A DNA stretch of 64,000 bases from Hydrogenophaga sp. RAC07 (GTDB lineage Bacteria; Pseudomonadota; Gammaproteobacteria; Burkholderiales; Burkholderiaceae_C): contig NZ_CP016449.1 of assembly GCF_001713375.1 (NCBI RefSeq), positions 4,610,685 through 4,674,684 on the forward strand, given 5' to 3'. The notes under the pieces were generated by a model. The model saw only the letters and a program-made list of their open reading frames with translations, was not told where the DNA came from and did no database searches. Positions 1 through 8,364 of the stretch are shown here, piece after piece. The position numbers were made by a program, and so were the translations under genes. Position 1 is the stretch's first letter; every line of letters starts with the position of its first letter.

Positions 1-60
1 CCACTCAGATACGACCTCCCTGATCGCGCCGGAAACCATCAGTAACTCCATGCCCAGGCG

Positions 61-89
61 TTGATATATTGTTGATACGCGGCTATAGT
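61..89 (+). promoter_or_regulatory. Sigma70-type promoter of the protease-helicase-ExoVII operon
   Basis: A TTGATA -35 box (61-66) and a TATAGT -10 box (84-89) are separated by exactly 17 bases. The downstream ATG at 123 has GGAG at 116 to 113 as ribosome binding site. GTTGATA occurs twice (60-66 and 71-77), 11 bases apart and overlapping the -35 box, which is a plausible operator for a repressor. Seen by eye; not tested. Confidence 0.6.
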
Positions 90-122
90 AGCTCTAACTG
101 GCACAAAGTCAATGGAGTGGTG

Positions 123-1196
123 ATGGCAAATCGATTGTTGGACGACGAGGCGGCGTCGAAGGGCGTTGCGTATCTCGATGAGTGGGTGAGGCTGCTGTCG
201 GCCATAACTGCCCGGCCCACATTCGAGTTTGACGAAAGCCGCCGCTTTGCCAAGTGCGCGGTCGTCATCCCGTCTCGGGGTCGGGTCGAAGGCGAGGGCG
301 AATCAATTGAGGCAGCGACCGCGAGTCTGGCGCAAAAACTTCAGCACGTGATTTCGAGCGCAAGCACAAGCGGCCACTGGCCTGACGAATGGCACCAACT
401 TGCAAACTCCGTGCGGGTTTTGCGGAACCAACTGGTTCACGCGGATACCCCTCAAACTCTGAAGGAGACGACGGAGCGGATGACGACCAAGGAGCGCCAG
501 GAGACGATCGGCGTTTCATGCAAACGCTCATTGCAGACATTCATTGCAGGCTGTGCGGCGCACAAAGGAGAGAGTGCTGCGCAGGTGGCAAGAATGCTTC
601 TACGCGATGGATTCGAGGAGTTTGAGGAGCGTACTCTGAATCACAGTGCGAGCCGTGTCTTTGCTGCCTTCCAGAAGGACTACGACCAGCTTGTTGGATC
701 AGAAACGACTCAATGGATGGTGCGAACCAGTCCCAGTCTCTTCGTTCGAATTCGGCTCACCGCTAAAGAACATGGAAAGTCTGCCTCGCAACTAAGCGCC
801 ATGTGCATGGCCCACGCTTTGGTGAGGCAGCAAGTGACAGAGCTGGAACTTGAGAAGGCGCAGGCGCAAGTGATGGCGATTCAGGGACCAGCAGTGAGAA
901 AGTTGTCTGCCGAAATCGGACTCGGAAAGAACAGCGCACTGCTCAGCGGAGTATTGGCTGGGCGGACTGCGGCTCCGAGCAAAGTATTGCAGGCGTTATC
1001 CGACCGGCTCCATGTCGCCGCTCTTGCGCTCGCAGAGTCTTTTAGGCGTTCATTTGCGCACAGCACTGTGCCGGCCTTCAAGGCCGTGGAAGGAAAGCCA
1101 GTGGTGAATCCCGAGCCGCTTAGTTGGGCGGCGGCGGTGACCTCGCTGAAACTCAGTTCGTCTGAAACAGAAGCGCTTCTCGAATTGGCCGACTGA
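123..1196 (+). CDS. Putative DNA-binding regulator/antitoxin-like protein, first gene of the operon
   Basis: A 357-aa protein that I do not recognise as a named family. I chose ATG 123 because it follows a GGAG site and lies downstream of the promoter; the longer frame from 69 would start inside the promoter. The N-terminal third is helical and holds RNQLVH, an R-x4-H pattern as in HEPN RNases, though a single short motif is weak evidence. Two central segments (about residues 125-165 and 195-235) look like ribbon-helix-helix units. The C-terminal part (about 265-310) has an HTH-like helical pattern. The stop is 8 bases before the next gene, an ImmA/IrrE-type protease-helicase. In many mobile elements ImmA-like proteases are paired with the repressor they cleave, so this protein may be that repressor. 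This is inference; it could instead be an RNase-like effector. Confidence 0.5.
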   Translation: MANRLLDDEAASKGVAYLDEWVRLLSAITARPTFEFDESRRFAKCAVVIPSRGRVEGEGESIEAATASLAQKLQHVISSASTSGHWPDEWHQLANSVRVLRNQLVHADTPQTLKETTERMTTKERQETIGVSCKRSLQTFIAGCAAHKGESAAQVARMLLRDGFEEFEERTLNHSASRVFAAFQKDYDQLVGSETTQWMVRTSPSLFVRIRLTAKEHGKSASQLSAMCMAHALVRQQVTELELEKAQAQVMAIQGPAVRKLSAEIGLGKNSALLSGVLAGRTAAPSKVLQALSDRLHVAALALAESFRRSFAHSTVPAFKAVEGKPVVNPEPLSWAAAVTSLKLSSSETEALLELAD

Positions 1197-1204
1197 AAGA
1201 AGCA

Positions 1205-4200
1205 ATGAATGCGTTCGAACGTGCGATGTCGGAGGCAGCGCACTTGCGCGCGCGTCTGCTGGGATCGTCCGTCCCTGCCAAAGCGACAGCTTCCTCCCTC
1301 GTTGGGGTGGTCGAGGAAAAGCTCAATCTGCTGATTGAACGCGTACCCGCGTCTTATAGCGAATTGGGTGGCGGAAGCGCAGTACTGAAGCGCAATGAGC
1401 GGGCCATCTATGTCGTAGACGATGTCGACGACGCGACATTCTCCTACCTGGTTGCACACGAACTCGGCCACTGGGTTCTTGACGCCGATCTGCAACCACT
1501 GACTGTGGCCTATTTGAAAGAGCTCACCGGAAGCGGAACATCTCCCGCTGCGATCCAGGTTGAAGCCTATGGCGCGCGTGAGCGGCAAGAACTCCAAGCC
1601 AACGTTTTTGCCCGAGAGTTGCTGTTGCCGCGGGAAGTGGCCAGGCAGCTGTTTCTAGCGGGTATGGGGCTCACTGAGGCGGCTCGAGAGCTTGGCATCC
1701 CCAAGGATATTGCTCGCCTTCAGTTTCTGGACGCGGTGCTGCTTCCACCCGCCGCTCCCGTTCGGCCAAGCGTGCTCCACGCGCCGAGCCCAGACCAAGC
1801 TGCCGCAGCGAAGGCATCAGAGCGTTTCGCCAATGTGGTGGCAGGTCCAGGGACGGGAAAGACGTCGACCCTGGTCCACCGGGTGCGGTATCTCGTTGAA
1901 GAGCAAGGCGTTCATCCCAGAAACATACTCGTACTGACGTTCACGAACAAGGCCGCTTTTGAGTTGATCGAGCGGCTGCGCGCCGCCGACATCCAAGGGG
2001 CATCGGAAATCTGGGCTGGAACCTTCCACGGCTTCGGGCTTGAGTTTCTGCGGAAATACCACCAGAGATTCGACCTACCACAGGATGTGTTCGTAGCGGA
2101 CCGACTGAGCGTCATGTCGTTGCTAGTTCGTGCCCTCCCTCAAGCCGACCTCAAGCACTTCTCCCGACTGGAAGATCCGTATGACTGGCTGCAGCCAGTC
2201 ATTACCGGGATCAAGCGTCTCAAGGAAGAACTGGTGACCCCGGAGATGTACAGCCAGCGGCTGCCGTCACTCGCGGCAGCGGAGCCGGAGGTCCTTGCCA
2301 AGCGCGAGGATGTGGCGAAGCTCTTCGCACTTCATGAAGCCGAGCTGCGACGCACGGGGATGGTGGACTTCGTCGATCTGGTCGCTCTACCTGCCACGGC
2401 GCTTCAAAAGGACCGTCAGCCCTTCGCCGAGCTGGTGGATGGCTTCCACCATGTTCTCGTGGACGAATACCAGGATGTGACCCAAGCGATGGTCGAGTTG
2501 GTTCGCCAGCTCGCCTTCAAGGCCAAGACCGTTTGGGTTGTAGGTGACGTCAGGCAGGCAATCCATCATTGGCGCGGCGCATCCGTCAAGAGCCTGCTCC
2601 GATTTGAGAATACTTTCGTCAAATCGGCGACCGACGGCCGAACGGGGAAGTACTCTCTTGACGTGAATCGGAGGAGCTCCACGGAGATCGTCGAGCTCGT
2701 GCAACAAGTTGGACGGGCACACGTTCTCCAGGACAGTCTTCCCTTGGGCCCGTATGTGTCGTCCAAGGGCGAGAGCGGCGTAATACCGACGCTGATCACC
2801 TGTGGCATCAAGACCGACGTGCCTGCGGCCGTGGTGGATGGCGTCAGGGCATGCCTCGATGCCGGTGTGCCGCTGGGTTCCCAGGCCGTATTGGCGAGGA
2901 AGGGTGCTGATGTCGAGAGGTTGGCTCGCGCCCTGGGTGAGGCAGCCATCCCCGTTCTGTACATCGGCGAGCTTTCGCAACGTGCCGAGATCAAGAAGCT
3001 CTTGTGCCTCATGCAGATTCTCGCGGAACGTCAGCCTTGGGGTTTGATCGGCCTGTCCGGTGACCCGAGCTACGGCATGGACCTTGCCGACATCCGCACG
3101 CTGCTCACCGCGGGCAGCGAAGAGATGCGATGGCAGCGCGGACGATGGCTTCGCGACGTCCCGCCGGGCCTGTCTCCTAGAGGCGTTGAGGTTGTGAGCA
3201 TCCTCAATCGGTTGCTCACCGGCGTCACACGCTCGACCAAACCGTGGGATTTTGTCTGTGACATGCTCCTGGAGAGGAGGCTTTTCCCGATCGACCTAAC
3301 GGATCGCAGCATCGCGGGGCAAGTCAGCCGGCTTGCACTCTGGCAGTTTGCCTACTCAGTGCGCAACGGCGATGGCGACGTGCGCGAAGCACGTCTTTCT
3401 CGCTATCTCATGCGGCAGCGACTGCGCCAGCGTATTGGGGACACCTATGTGGATCGGGAGCTGCCGCCCGAAGCGCTGGCAATGGACGCGGTTCGACTGC
3501 AAACCGTCCACGGTAGCAAAGGCCTGGAGTACGACGCGGTACACGTGGGATATGTGGAGGACGGCAGCTATGGCTCTGCGGCTCCTACGTGGGTTTCGCC
3601 GGACTCAATCCTGGACATTGTTCCCCCTGAGGTGCTGGGCAGCAGCGCCGCCGAATACGAGTTCGAAACAGCGGTCGAGCGAAATAACCTGCTGTACGTT
3701 GCCACTTCGCGGGCTCGAACCTACCTGCGCCTGTACGACGATGAGGAGTTCGGTGGCAATGACCGGGCCGAGCAGTTGGAACACTTTCCTAGGACGTACG
3801 CGGAGGAAAGCTTCGGCGGGGCTGCGTCGGGGGCGGTTGTTGAGTTGCCGGTCCTCAAGGGCGTCCCGCCCCCGCCCGTTGACTACTCGGCATTCGAAAC
3901 GTATGTGCGCTGTGGGCTCCAGTACCACTACCGATATCGCCTGGAGCTGCGCATCGATCTGGATCTGGAGGTTGGTGTGCGGGCACGGATTGCGGTAATG
4001 CACGCCCTTCGAGGTATCGCGAACGGTGAGGGAACGCCCAAAGACGTTTTTCTCGCCGCATGGGCCAAGTACAAGTTGCCCAGCAGCGGAGAAGATCCGA
4101 CGTTGTGGCGTGACGCCGTTGGCGCAGTTCGACAAGGGTTGCAAGTCATAAATGCGATTGGCGGCGAATTCTGCGAGCCGACGACTGTGATTGTGGGGCT

Positions 4201-4528
4201 GCAAGTGAATATGCCTTGGGGCCTAAGAACGAACGAGCGGTATGGAAGCACTCTTCACCTCATCCGCTTCTCATCCCGGGGCGCAAGTGACACGGCGACG
4301 TTGATGCGTCCCATGGTGAACGAGCTGGACGGACAAAAAATTAATGGAATCGTGTTGCACAACATCCGCTCGGACCAAACCATGCCGGTTGCGCCGAGCA
4401 AGGCGCTGAAGAAGACCAAGTCGGCTAAGGCTGCACTTCGTTTGCTTGATCAGGACTTCTCGCCCGTTGTCGGGCGGCACTGCGGGCGTTGCGCGTTCAT
4501 GACGTCGTGTCCCTCTCAGCCCAGGTAA
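1205..4528 (+). CDS. ImmA/IrrE metallopeptidase - UvrD/Rep-type helicase - Fe-S nuclease-like fusion
   Basis: A 1107-aa fusion. Residues 1-180 form an ImmA/IrrE-type zinc peptidase with HELGH and a downstream ELQANVFARELLLP helix that supplies the third ligand. Residues 200-870 form a superfamily 1A helicase: Walker A GPGTGKT, TFTNKAA, TFHGF, DEYQD (Walker B), GDVRQAIHHWRGA, TVHGSKGLEYD and YVATSRA. The tail (880-1107) resembles AddB/Cas4/RecB-like Fe-S nucleases: one Cys in YVRCGLQYHYRY and a terminal CGRCAFMTSC (C-x2-C-x5-C). I could not find the usual acidic residues and QxxxY or D/E-x-K signature of an active PD-(D/E)xK site, so the nuclease fold may be inactive. The gene is followed by ExoVII subunit genes, which could supply nuclease activity. 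The fusion of protease and helicase suggests damage or phage sensing coupled to DNA processing. Confidence 0.85.
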   Translation: MNAFERAMSEAAHLRARLLGSSVPAKATASSLVGVVEEKLNLLIERVPASYSELGGGSAVLKRNERAIYVVDDVDDATFSYLVAHELGHWVLDADLQPLTVAYLKELTGSGTSPAAIQVEAYGARERQELQANVFARELLLPREVARQLFLAGMGLTEAARELGIPKDIARLQFLDAVLLPPAAPVRPSVLHAPSPDQAAAAKASERFANVVAGPGTGKTSTLVHRVRYLVEEQGVHPRNILVLTFTNKAAFELIERLRAADIQGASEIWAGTFHGFGLEFLRKYHQRFDLPQDVFVADRLSVMSLLVRALPQADLKHFSRLEDPYDWLQPVITGIKRLKEELVTPEMYSQRLPSLAAAEPEVLAKREDVAKLFALHEAELRRTGMVDFVDLVALPATALQKDRQPFAELVDGFHHVLVDEYQDVTQAMVELVRQLAFKAKTVWVVGDVRQAIHHWRGASVKSLLRFENTFVKSATDGRTGKYSLDVNRRSSTEIVELVQQVGRAHVLQDSLPLGPYVSSKGESGVIPTLITCGIKTDVPAAVVDGVRACLDAGVPLGSQAVLARKGADVERLARALGEAAIPVLYIGELSQRAEIKKLLCLMQILAERQPWGLIGLSGDPSYGMDLADIRTLLTAGSEEMRWQRGRWLRDVPPGLSPRGVEVVSILNRLLTGVTRSTKPWDFVCDMLLERRLFPIDLTDRSIAGQVSRLALWQFAYSVRNGDGDVREARLSRYLMRQRLRQRIGDTYVDRELPPEALAMDAVRLQTVHGSKGLEYDAVHVGYVEDGSYGSAAPTWVSPDSILDIVPPEVLGSSAAEYEFETAVERNNLLYVATSRARTYLRLYDDEEFGGNDRAEQLEHFPRTYAEESFGGAASGAVVELPVLKGVPPPPVDYSAFETYVRCGLQYHYRYRLELRIDLDLEVGVRARIAVMHALRGIANGEGTPKDVFLAAWAKYKLPSSGEDPTLWRDAVGAVRQGLQVINAIGGEFCEPTTVIVGLQVNMPWGLRTNERYGSTLHLIRFSSRGASDTATLMRPMVNELDGQKINGIVLHNIRSDQTMPVAPSKALKKTKSAKAALRLLDQDFSPVVGRHCGRCAFMTSCPSQPR

Positions 4529-4554
4529 AAGAGCAACTCGAATCGGACTGGATC

Positions 4555-6291
4555 ATGGCTCGCCAATACCTTGACGTACCCTACCGGGAAAAGGACGCTG
4601 CCAAGGCGCTTGGCGCGCGTTTCGACGGGGGCGTCAAGCGCTGGTACGTGGAGGACGGCGTTGAGCTTGCCGCCTTCCACGTATGGTTGCCGGCCGAACT
4701 TGCGTTGGCACCCTCGCCCGGCAGCGTCTCAGACATCGCTTCTTCGAACTCGGACACGACGACTGTTCGGCGCGGCGTACCCCTTTCGCGACTCCTGAGC
4801 AGTGTCTCTGCGGCCGTTGCCGAAGCATTTTCAAACGGTGTGTGGACCATGGTCGAGGTCAACGAAGCCACCCTGCGCGGGGGCCATGTGTACCTGGAAC
4901 TGTCTGAACGCGATGGTGCCGGACAGCCAGTTGCGAAGGCCAAAGGCATGATTTGGGCGAACACTGTGGCGCGAATCCTCCCAGAGTTTGAGAAGGCTAC
5001 TGGGGCCGTCATCGGCGCTGGGATCAAGCTGCTGGTGCGAGCAAGGCCGGTTTTCAAGCCGCAATACGGTTTCAGCCTGGAGATCGATGCGATCGATCCG
5101 GAGTACACACTTGGCGACCTTGAAGCCAAGAAGCGTGAAATACGGACTCGACTGCAGCAGGAAGGGCTCTTCGAATGCAATCGAAAGCTCACCGCGCCAA
5201 CCGATTTTCAACTTGTACTGGTCGTATCGCCACCAGAGGCTGCAGGTTTGGGTGACTTTAAGAAAGAGGCAGATCGATTGGGGCGGCATGGGATCTGCCG
5301 CTTTGTCTACGCTCACAGCCGGTTTCAGGGGGAGGGTGCTGCTCGCGAGATTGTGGGCGCCGCGTTGGCTGCGCTTCGCGATATGAGCAGCACAGGACAC
5401 CCCGATGCCATCGTACTGATTCGTGGTGGCGGCGCGGCCAACGACCTGGCATGGCTGAACGACTACCACTTGGCTCGTTTCATCTGCGAGCAGTCCATTC
5501 CGGTGCTGACGGGCATCGGCCATGAAAGGGACAGCACGCTGCCCGACGAGGTGGCGAACACGCGCTTCGATACACCCAGCAAGGTGATCGCCGGTATCGA
5601 GCAGCAAATCGTGCGACGAATCCGTGAAGCCCAGCGGGCATGGGAATCGATCCTTGCCACGGCAACACAGGATTGCCGCAACGCCAGACTGGACGTGGAA
5701 CGCTCAGATGCCCAAGTCCGGGCCGATGCGACAGCTCATGTCGCACGTGCCCGGCACGACAGCGTGGCGGCTCTGAACGAGATCGCCATAAACGCGGTTC
5801 GCCAGGTGCATGACGGATCGAATCAGGTGGCGGCGATGCTGAACGAGGTTCGTGCGGGTGCCAGCATGGACATCGCCATGGCGCGGCAAGCCGTTCCCGC
5901 GCTGATGACAGCAATTCGCATCGATGCACTGTCCACATTGGCCGAGGCTAGGTCGGTCACAAGCGTCGGATACAACACTGTGGTTGACCGGACGGCGGCT
6001 CTCACGCGATCTGCCGGACTTGCGGTGCAGTCGCAGCTGCAGCGCGTTGCGGAGCGTGCTGTGGGTGCTATCAAGCAGGCGCGTAGCAGCGCACAAGCGT
6101 TGGTGCGTGAGGTAGCTGGCCAAGGCCCCGAAAAAACGCTTGGCCGCGGGTTCGCGATCGTCAGAAATGGGGACGGCAGGCCGGTGACATCGAAGGAGGT
6201 CGCACAGGCGTCTTCCAGACTCAGCATCCAGTTTCGGGACGGGACGGCCGATGTCGTTCCAGCGCCCAAACAACAAAGGAGCACCAGATGA
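4555..6291 (+). CDS. Exonuclease VII large subunit homologue with N-terminal DUF5710-like domain
   Basis: A 578-aa protein starting at ATG 4555, 26 bases after the helicase stop; a longer in-frame start at 4489 would overlap the helicase. Residues 1-45 form a DUF5710-like module (YLDVPYREKDAAKALGARFD then KRWYV), known from DNA-processing and plasmid proteins. An OB-fold (about 75-185) and the XseA catalytic core follow, with RGGGAANDL and GIGHERDSTLPDEVANTRFD then TP, which contains the conserved His and Asp of ExoVII. A long helical region (about 360-540) and a GRGFAIVRNGDG segment near the end match the XseA coiled-coil and C-terminus. ExoVII degrades single-stranded DNA from both ends. 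Housekeeping XseA proteins are about 400-450 aa and lack the DUF5710-like domain, so this is a specialised paralogue. Confidence 0.88.
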   Translation: MARQYLDVPYREKDAAKALGARFDGGVKRWYVEDGVELAAFHVWLPAELALAPSPGSVSDIASSNSDTTTVRRGVPLSRLLSSVSAAVAEAFSNGVWTMVEVNEATLRGGHVYLELSERDGAGQPVAKAKGMIWANTVARILPEFEKATGAVIGAGIKLLVRARPVFKPQYGFSLEIDAIDPEYTLGDLEAKKREIRTRLQQEGLFECNRKLTAPTDFQLVLVVSPPEAAGLGDFKKEADRLGRHGICRFVYAHSRFQGEGAAREIVGAALAALRDMSSTGHPDAIVLIRGGGAANDLAWLNDYHLARFICEQSIPVLTGIGHERDSTLPDEVANTRFDTPSKVIAGIEQQIVRRIREAQRAWESILATATQDCRNARLDVERSDAQVRADATAHVARARHDSVAALNEIAINAVRQVHDGSNQVAAMLNEVRAGASMDIAMARQAVPALMTAIRIDALSTLAEARSVTSVGYNTVVDRTAALTRSAGLAVQSQLQRVAERAVGAIKQARSSAQALVREVAGQGPEKTLGRGFAIVRNGDGRPVTSKEVAQASSRLSIQFRDGTADVVPAPKQQRSTR

Positions 6292-6605
6292 CAGAAAAGA
6301 CTTTTAGAAAAGCGTTTGGCGTCCTGCAGCAGCATGCCGAGACGCTGCGTGACCAAGCCGAGCCAAATATTGATGATCTTCTGACTATCGTCCAGGAATC
6401 AGTGGAAGCGTACGGTGTTTGCAAAGAGCGCATCGACGCAGTGGAGACTGCTTTGAAGGCGGCTTTGGACGGGGCGGGCGTGGGCGCCTCCGCCACAGTT
6501 GCGCAACCCGCAATTGAGCGTGAATCTGCCAGAGCTGCCGGACAGCCTTCCAAGCCGGCGGCACCGACATCTTTCGACGATATGGATGACGACATTCCGT
6601 TCTGA
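6288..6605 (+). CDS. Exonuclease VII small subunit-like protein
   Basis: A 105-aa protein whose ATG overlaps the stop of the ExoVII large subunit gene by four bases (ATGA), indicating translational coupling. The first 65 residues form two helices with the XseB pattern (LDDLLTIVQESVEAYGVCKE-like spacing). The C-terminal 40 residues are a low-complexity Ala/Pro linker ending in an acidic tip, DDMDDDIPF. That tip strongly resembles the C-terminal peptide of single-stranded DNA-binding proteins (SSB ends DDDIPF), which recruits DNA repair enzymes. XseB proteins are usually about 80 aa and lack it. This suggests the protein mimics or borrows the SSB interaction tip. Confidence 0.8.
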   Translation: MTEKTFRKAFGVLQQHAETLRDQAEPNIDDLLTIVQESVEAYGVCKERIDAVETALKAALDGAGVGASATVAQPAIERESARAAGQPSKPAAPTSFDDMDDDIPF

Positions 6606-6704
6606 CAGGAAGAGCTTCTTGTCGCTAAGCGTATCTGAGCATCGTGAGGCTTGCGCGCCTCGATCTTCAATCCCGCGGGCTGAACGAGAACACATGAAAA
6701 GCCT

Positions 6705-6911
6705 ATGAACTACAACAGTCTCGTCGTATCGGATGACCGTATCGATCGCCTTCACGGTCAGCTGTCTTGCATTCCTGCGCTACCAACTGGGGTCCGTCCA
6801 TCGACGCCGCAGGAGCTTGAGTCGATGCTGGAAGCAGACCTGACGGAATACGAGCGGCGAACGATCACGATCCACATGATCGACTGTTCCGCTCGCCAGG
6901 GGAAGACATGA
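6705..6911 (+). CDS. Small hypothetical protein of the operon
   Basis: A 68-aa protein with no recognised domain. It overlaps the following DUF4238 gene by four bases (ATGA), the same coupling style as the ExoVII pair, which supports it being real. The sequence is soluble, with an acidic central helix (ELESMLEADLTEYERR). About 100 bases separate it from the ExoVII small subunit gene. It could be a partner or control peptide of the DUF4238 protein. No function is assigned. Confidence 0.5.
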   Translation: MNYNSLVVSDDRIDRLHGQLSCIPALPTGVRPSTPQELESMLEADLTEYERRTITIHMIDCSARQGKT

Positions 6912-7915
6912 GCGACCCCCTACAGCACTACGTCCCGAAGTTCATGTTGCGCCGATTCTGCTCCGGCAAGAATGAGTTGGTCTACGCCTACGACAAGCTT
7001 AGCGACAAGGTCTTTGCGTTTTCGACGTCGAAGAAGTCCAAGGTGGGCGTAGCCGCCGAACGGGCCATCTACGACTTTGAATTCCAGGGAGTGCCGATGA
7101 CTTTGGAGCCTTCGCTGAGCAGCCTCGAGACCAAGGCGGCCGAAGTGACCGCCAAAATCATCCAGAGCCTGCGGATCGACCCCGAATGGCATTTGGACAA
7201 GGCCACCTTGGCCGGCTTTCTTGCCGTGCAGCTTGTGCGAACAAAGGCCGCCATGGCGACGCTTGACGACCTGTCCGCGCGCATGGAGGGCTACTTCCGG
7301 TCCGAGGGGGCGCCAGAGGAATTTTTTGAGCTGGAGCCGGAAGTTGGGGACAAGGCGAACGCCAGAAAGACGCACTACACCCGGATGATCACCAATGCGC
7401 CAAATGATTTGGCGCCCTTGCTGGCGGACAAGGTCTGGCACTTGTTGCAGACCGATGAGAGCGATCCATTTCTTATGGGGGATCACCCTTTCTCCCGATA
7501 CAACGAGCCAGGCGAAGGCGTGCGCGGAACCTTGGGACTGCGATCCAAGGGGGTGCAGATTTACTTCCCGCTGACTCCCACGTTGGCACTGTGCCTCATG
7601 TGCAAAACGCATCTGGACACGATGATCGATGGGATCGAGCGCATCGACAGGCTATTGGCGGCTAGGATCGGCAATGCGGCAGAACTGCGGGCGCTGCGCT
7701 CGGAGACCATGCCGCTAGTCGAAGCCATGTTAACGGGGGGCGTGGTGAAGTGCCGACCCGAAAGCGTCGAGCACTTCAACTCATTGCAGATACTAGAGGC
7801 AGAACGCTATGTGTTCTCCTGCAAGAGCGACTTCCAGATGGCGAAGGAAATGATCGCGGCGGACGAAGCCACGCGTCACGGTCCCAGGATGGTCGAAAGG
7901 TCGGGTGCTTTTTAG
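6908..7915 (+). CDS. DUF4238 domain protein
   Basis: A 335-aa protein opening with the DUF4238 signature HYVPKFMLRRFC followed by a lysine-rich segment and an aromatic strand. DUF4238 proteins have no established activity; they are often found in defence islands and next to mobile elements. No signal peptide or membrane helix is evident. The start overlaps the stop of the preceding 68-aa gene. It is the last gene before an IS3 insertion at 8307, so the right border of the operon may have been altered. It could be a sensor or effector of the protease-helicase-ExoVII system. Confidence 0.75.
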   Translation: MSDPLQHYVPKFMLRRFCSGKNELVYAYDKLSDKVFAFSTSKKSKVGVAAERAIYDFEFQGVPMTLEPSLSSLETKAAEVTAKIIQSLRIDPEWHLDKATLAGFLAVQLVRTKAAMATLDDLSARMEGYFRSEGAPEEFFELEPEVGDKANARKTHYTRMITNAPNDLAPLLADKVWHLLQTDESDPFLMGDHPFSRYNEPGEGVRGTLGLRSKGVQIYFPLTPTLALCLMCKTHLDTMIDGIERIDRLLAARIGNAAELRALRSETMPLVEAMLTGGVVKCRPESVEHFNSLQILEAERYVFSCKSDFQMAKEMIAADEATRHGPRMVERSGAF

Positions 7916-8040
7916 TGAGCGAGAGCGGGGACGCCGCCGGCGATGTCCGGCGCGAATGACCGAGCGATGTTTAGCAGTTATGGCATCGCTCCGTGCAGCC
8001 CTGAAGGTGCCGTCCCCAGTTACCGCTTCGACTGAGAAAG

Positions 8041-8306
8041 CTAGTTTGGAATCCCCCGAACCGCTGGCCCACCCTCCACAAGAGTGATCTGCTGTTTTCG
8101 TAGCACTTCAATCTGTTCACGAAGTGCCCTACGTTGTTCGTCTGAAAGTTCGCGGGAAATGCTAACGAGCGTTGTCGCTTGAACAGTTGACCGTGGTTCT
8201 ATTGAGAGCAATGCCGCCGCACGAACTGCGGGCTCTTGCTCGCCGTTTCCCGCCAGGTATAGTTTCACCGCGTCATCCTTGGCGCTAATGTCGCCGAGCA
8301 GGGCGG
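8041..8306 (-). pseudogene. 3' remnant of an unknown gene cut by the IS3 element
   Basis: A minus-strand open frame of about 88 codons runs out of the left end of the IS3 element to a TAG at 8041. Its protein end is helical and charged (ELSDEQRRALREQIEVLRKQQ). No family was recognised. The frame beyond the right end of the IS does not continue it: the direct join gives an in-frame TAG two codons upstream. The remaining part was therefore lost or rearranged. Confidence 0.4.
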
Positions 8307-8364
8307 TGGGCTTCCCCCAGTTTCCCGGACACATCCAATGACATGATGTGTTCAGGAGATAGGC

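Noticed and set aside
4489..4554. Longer start for the ExoVII large subunit
   Set aside because: It would overlap the end of the helicase gene and adds residues not like DUF5710; ATG 4555 begins just before the domain.
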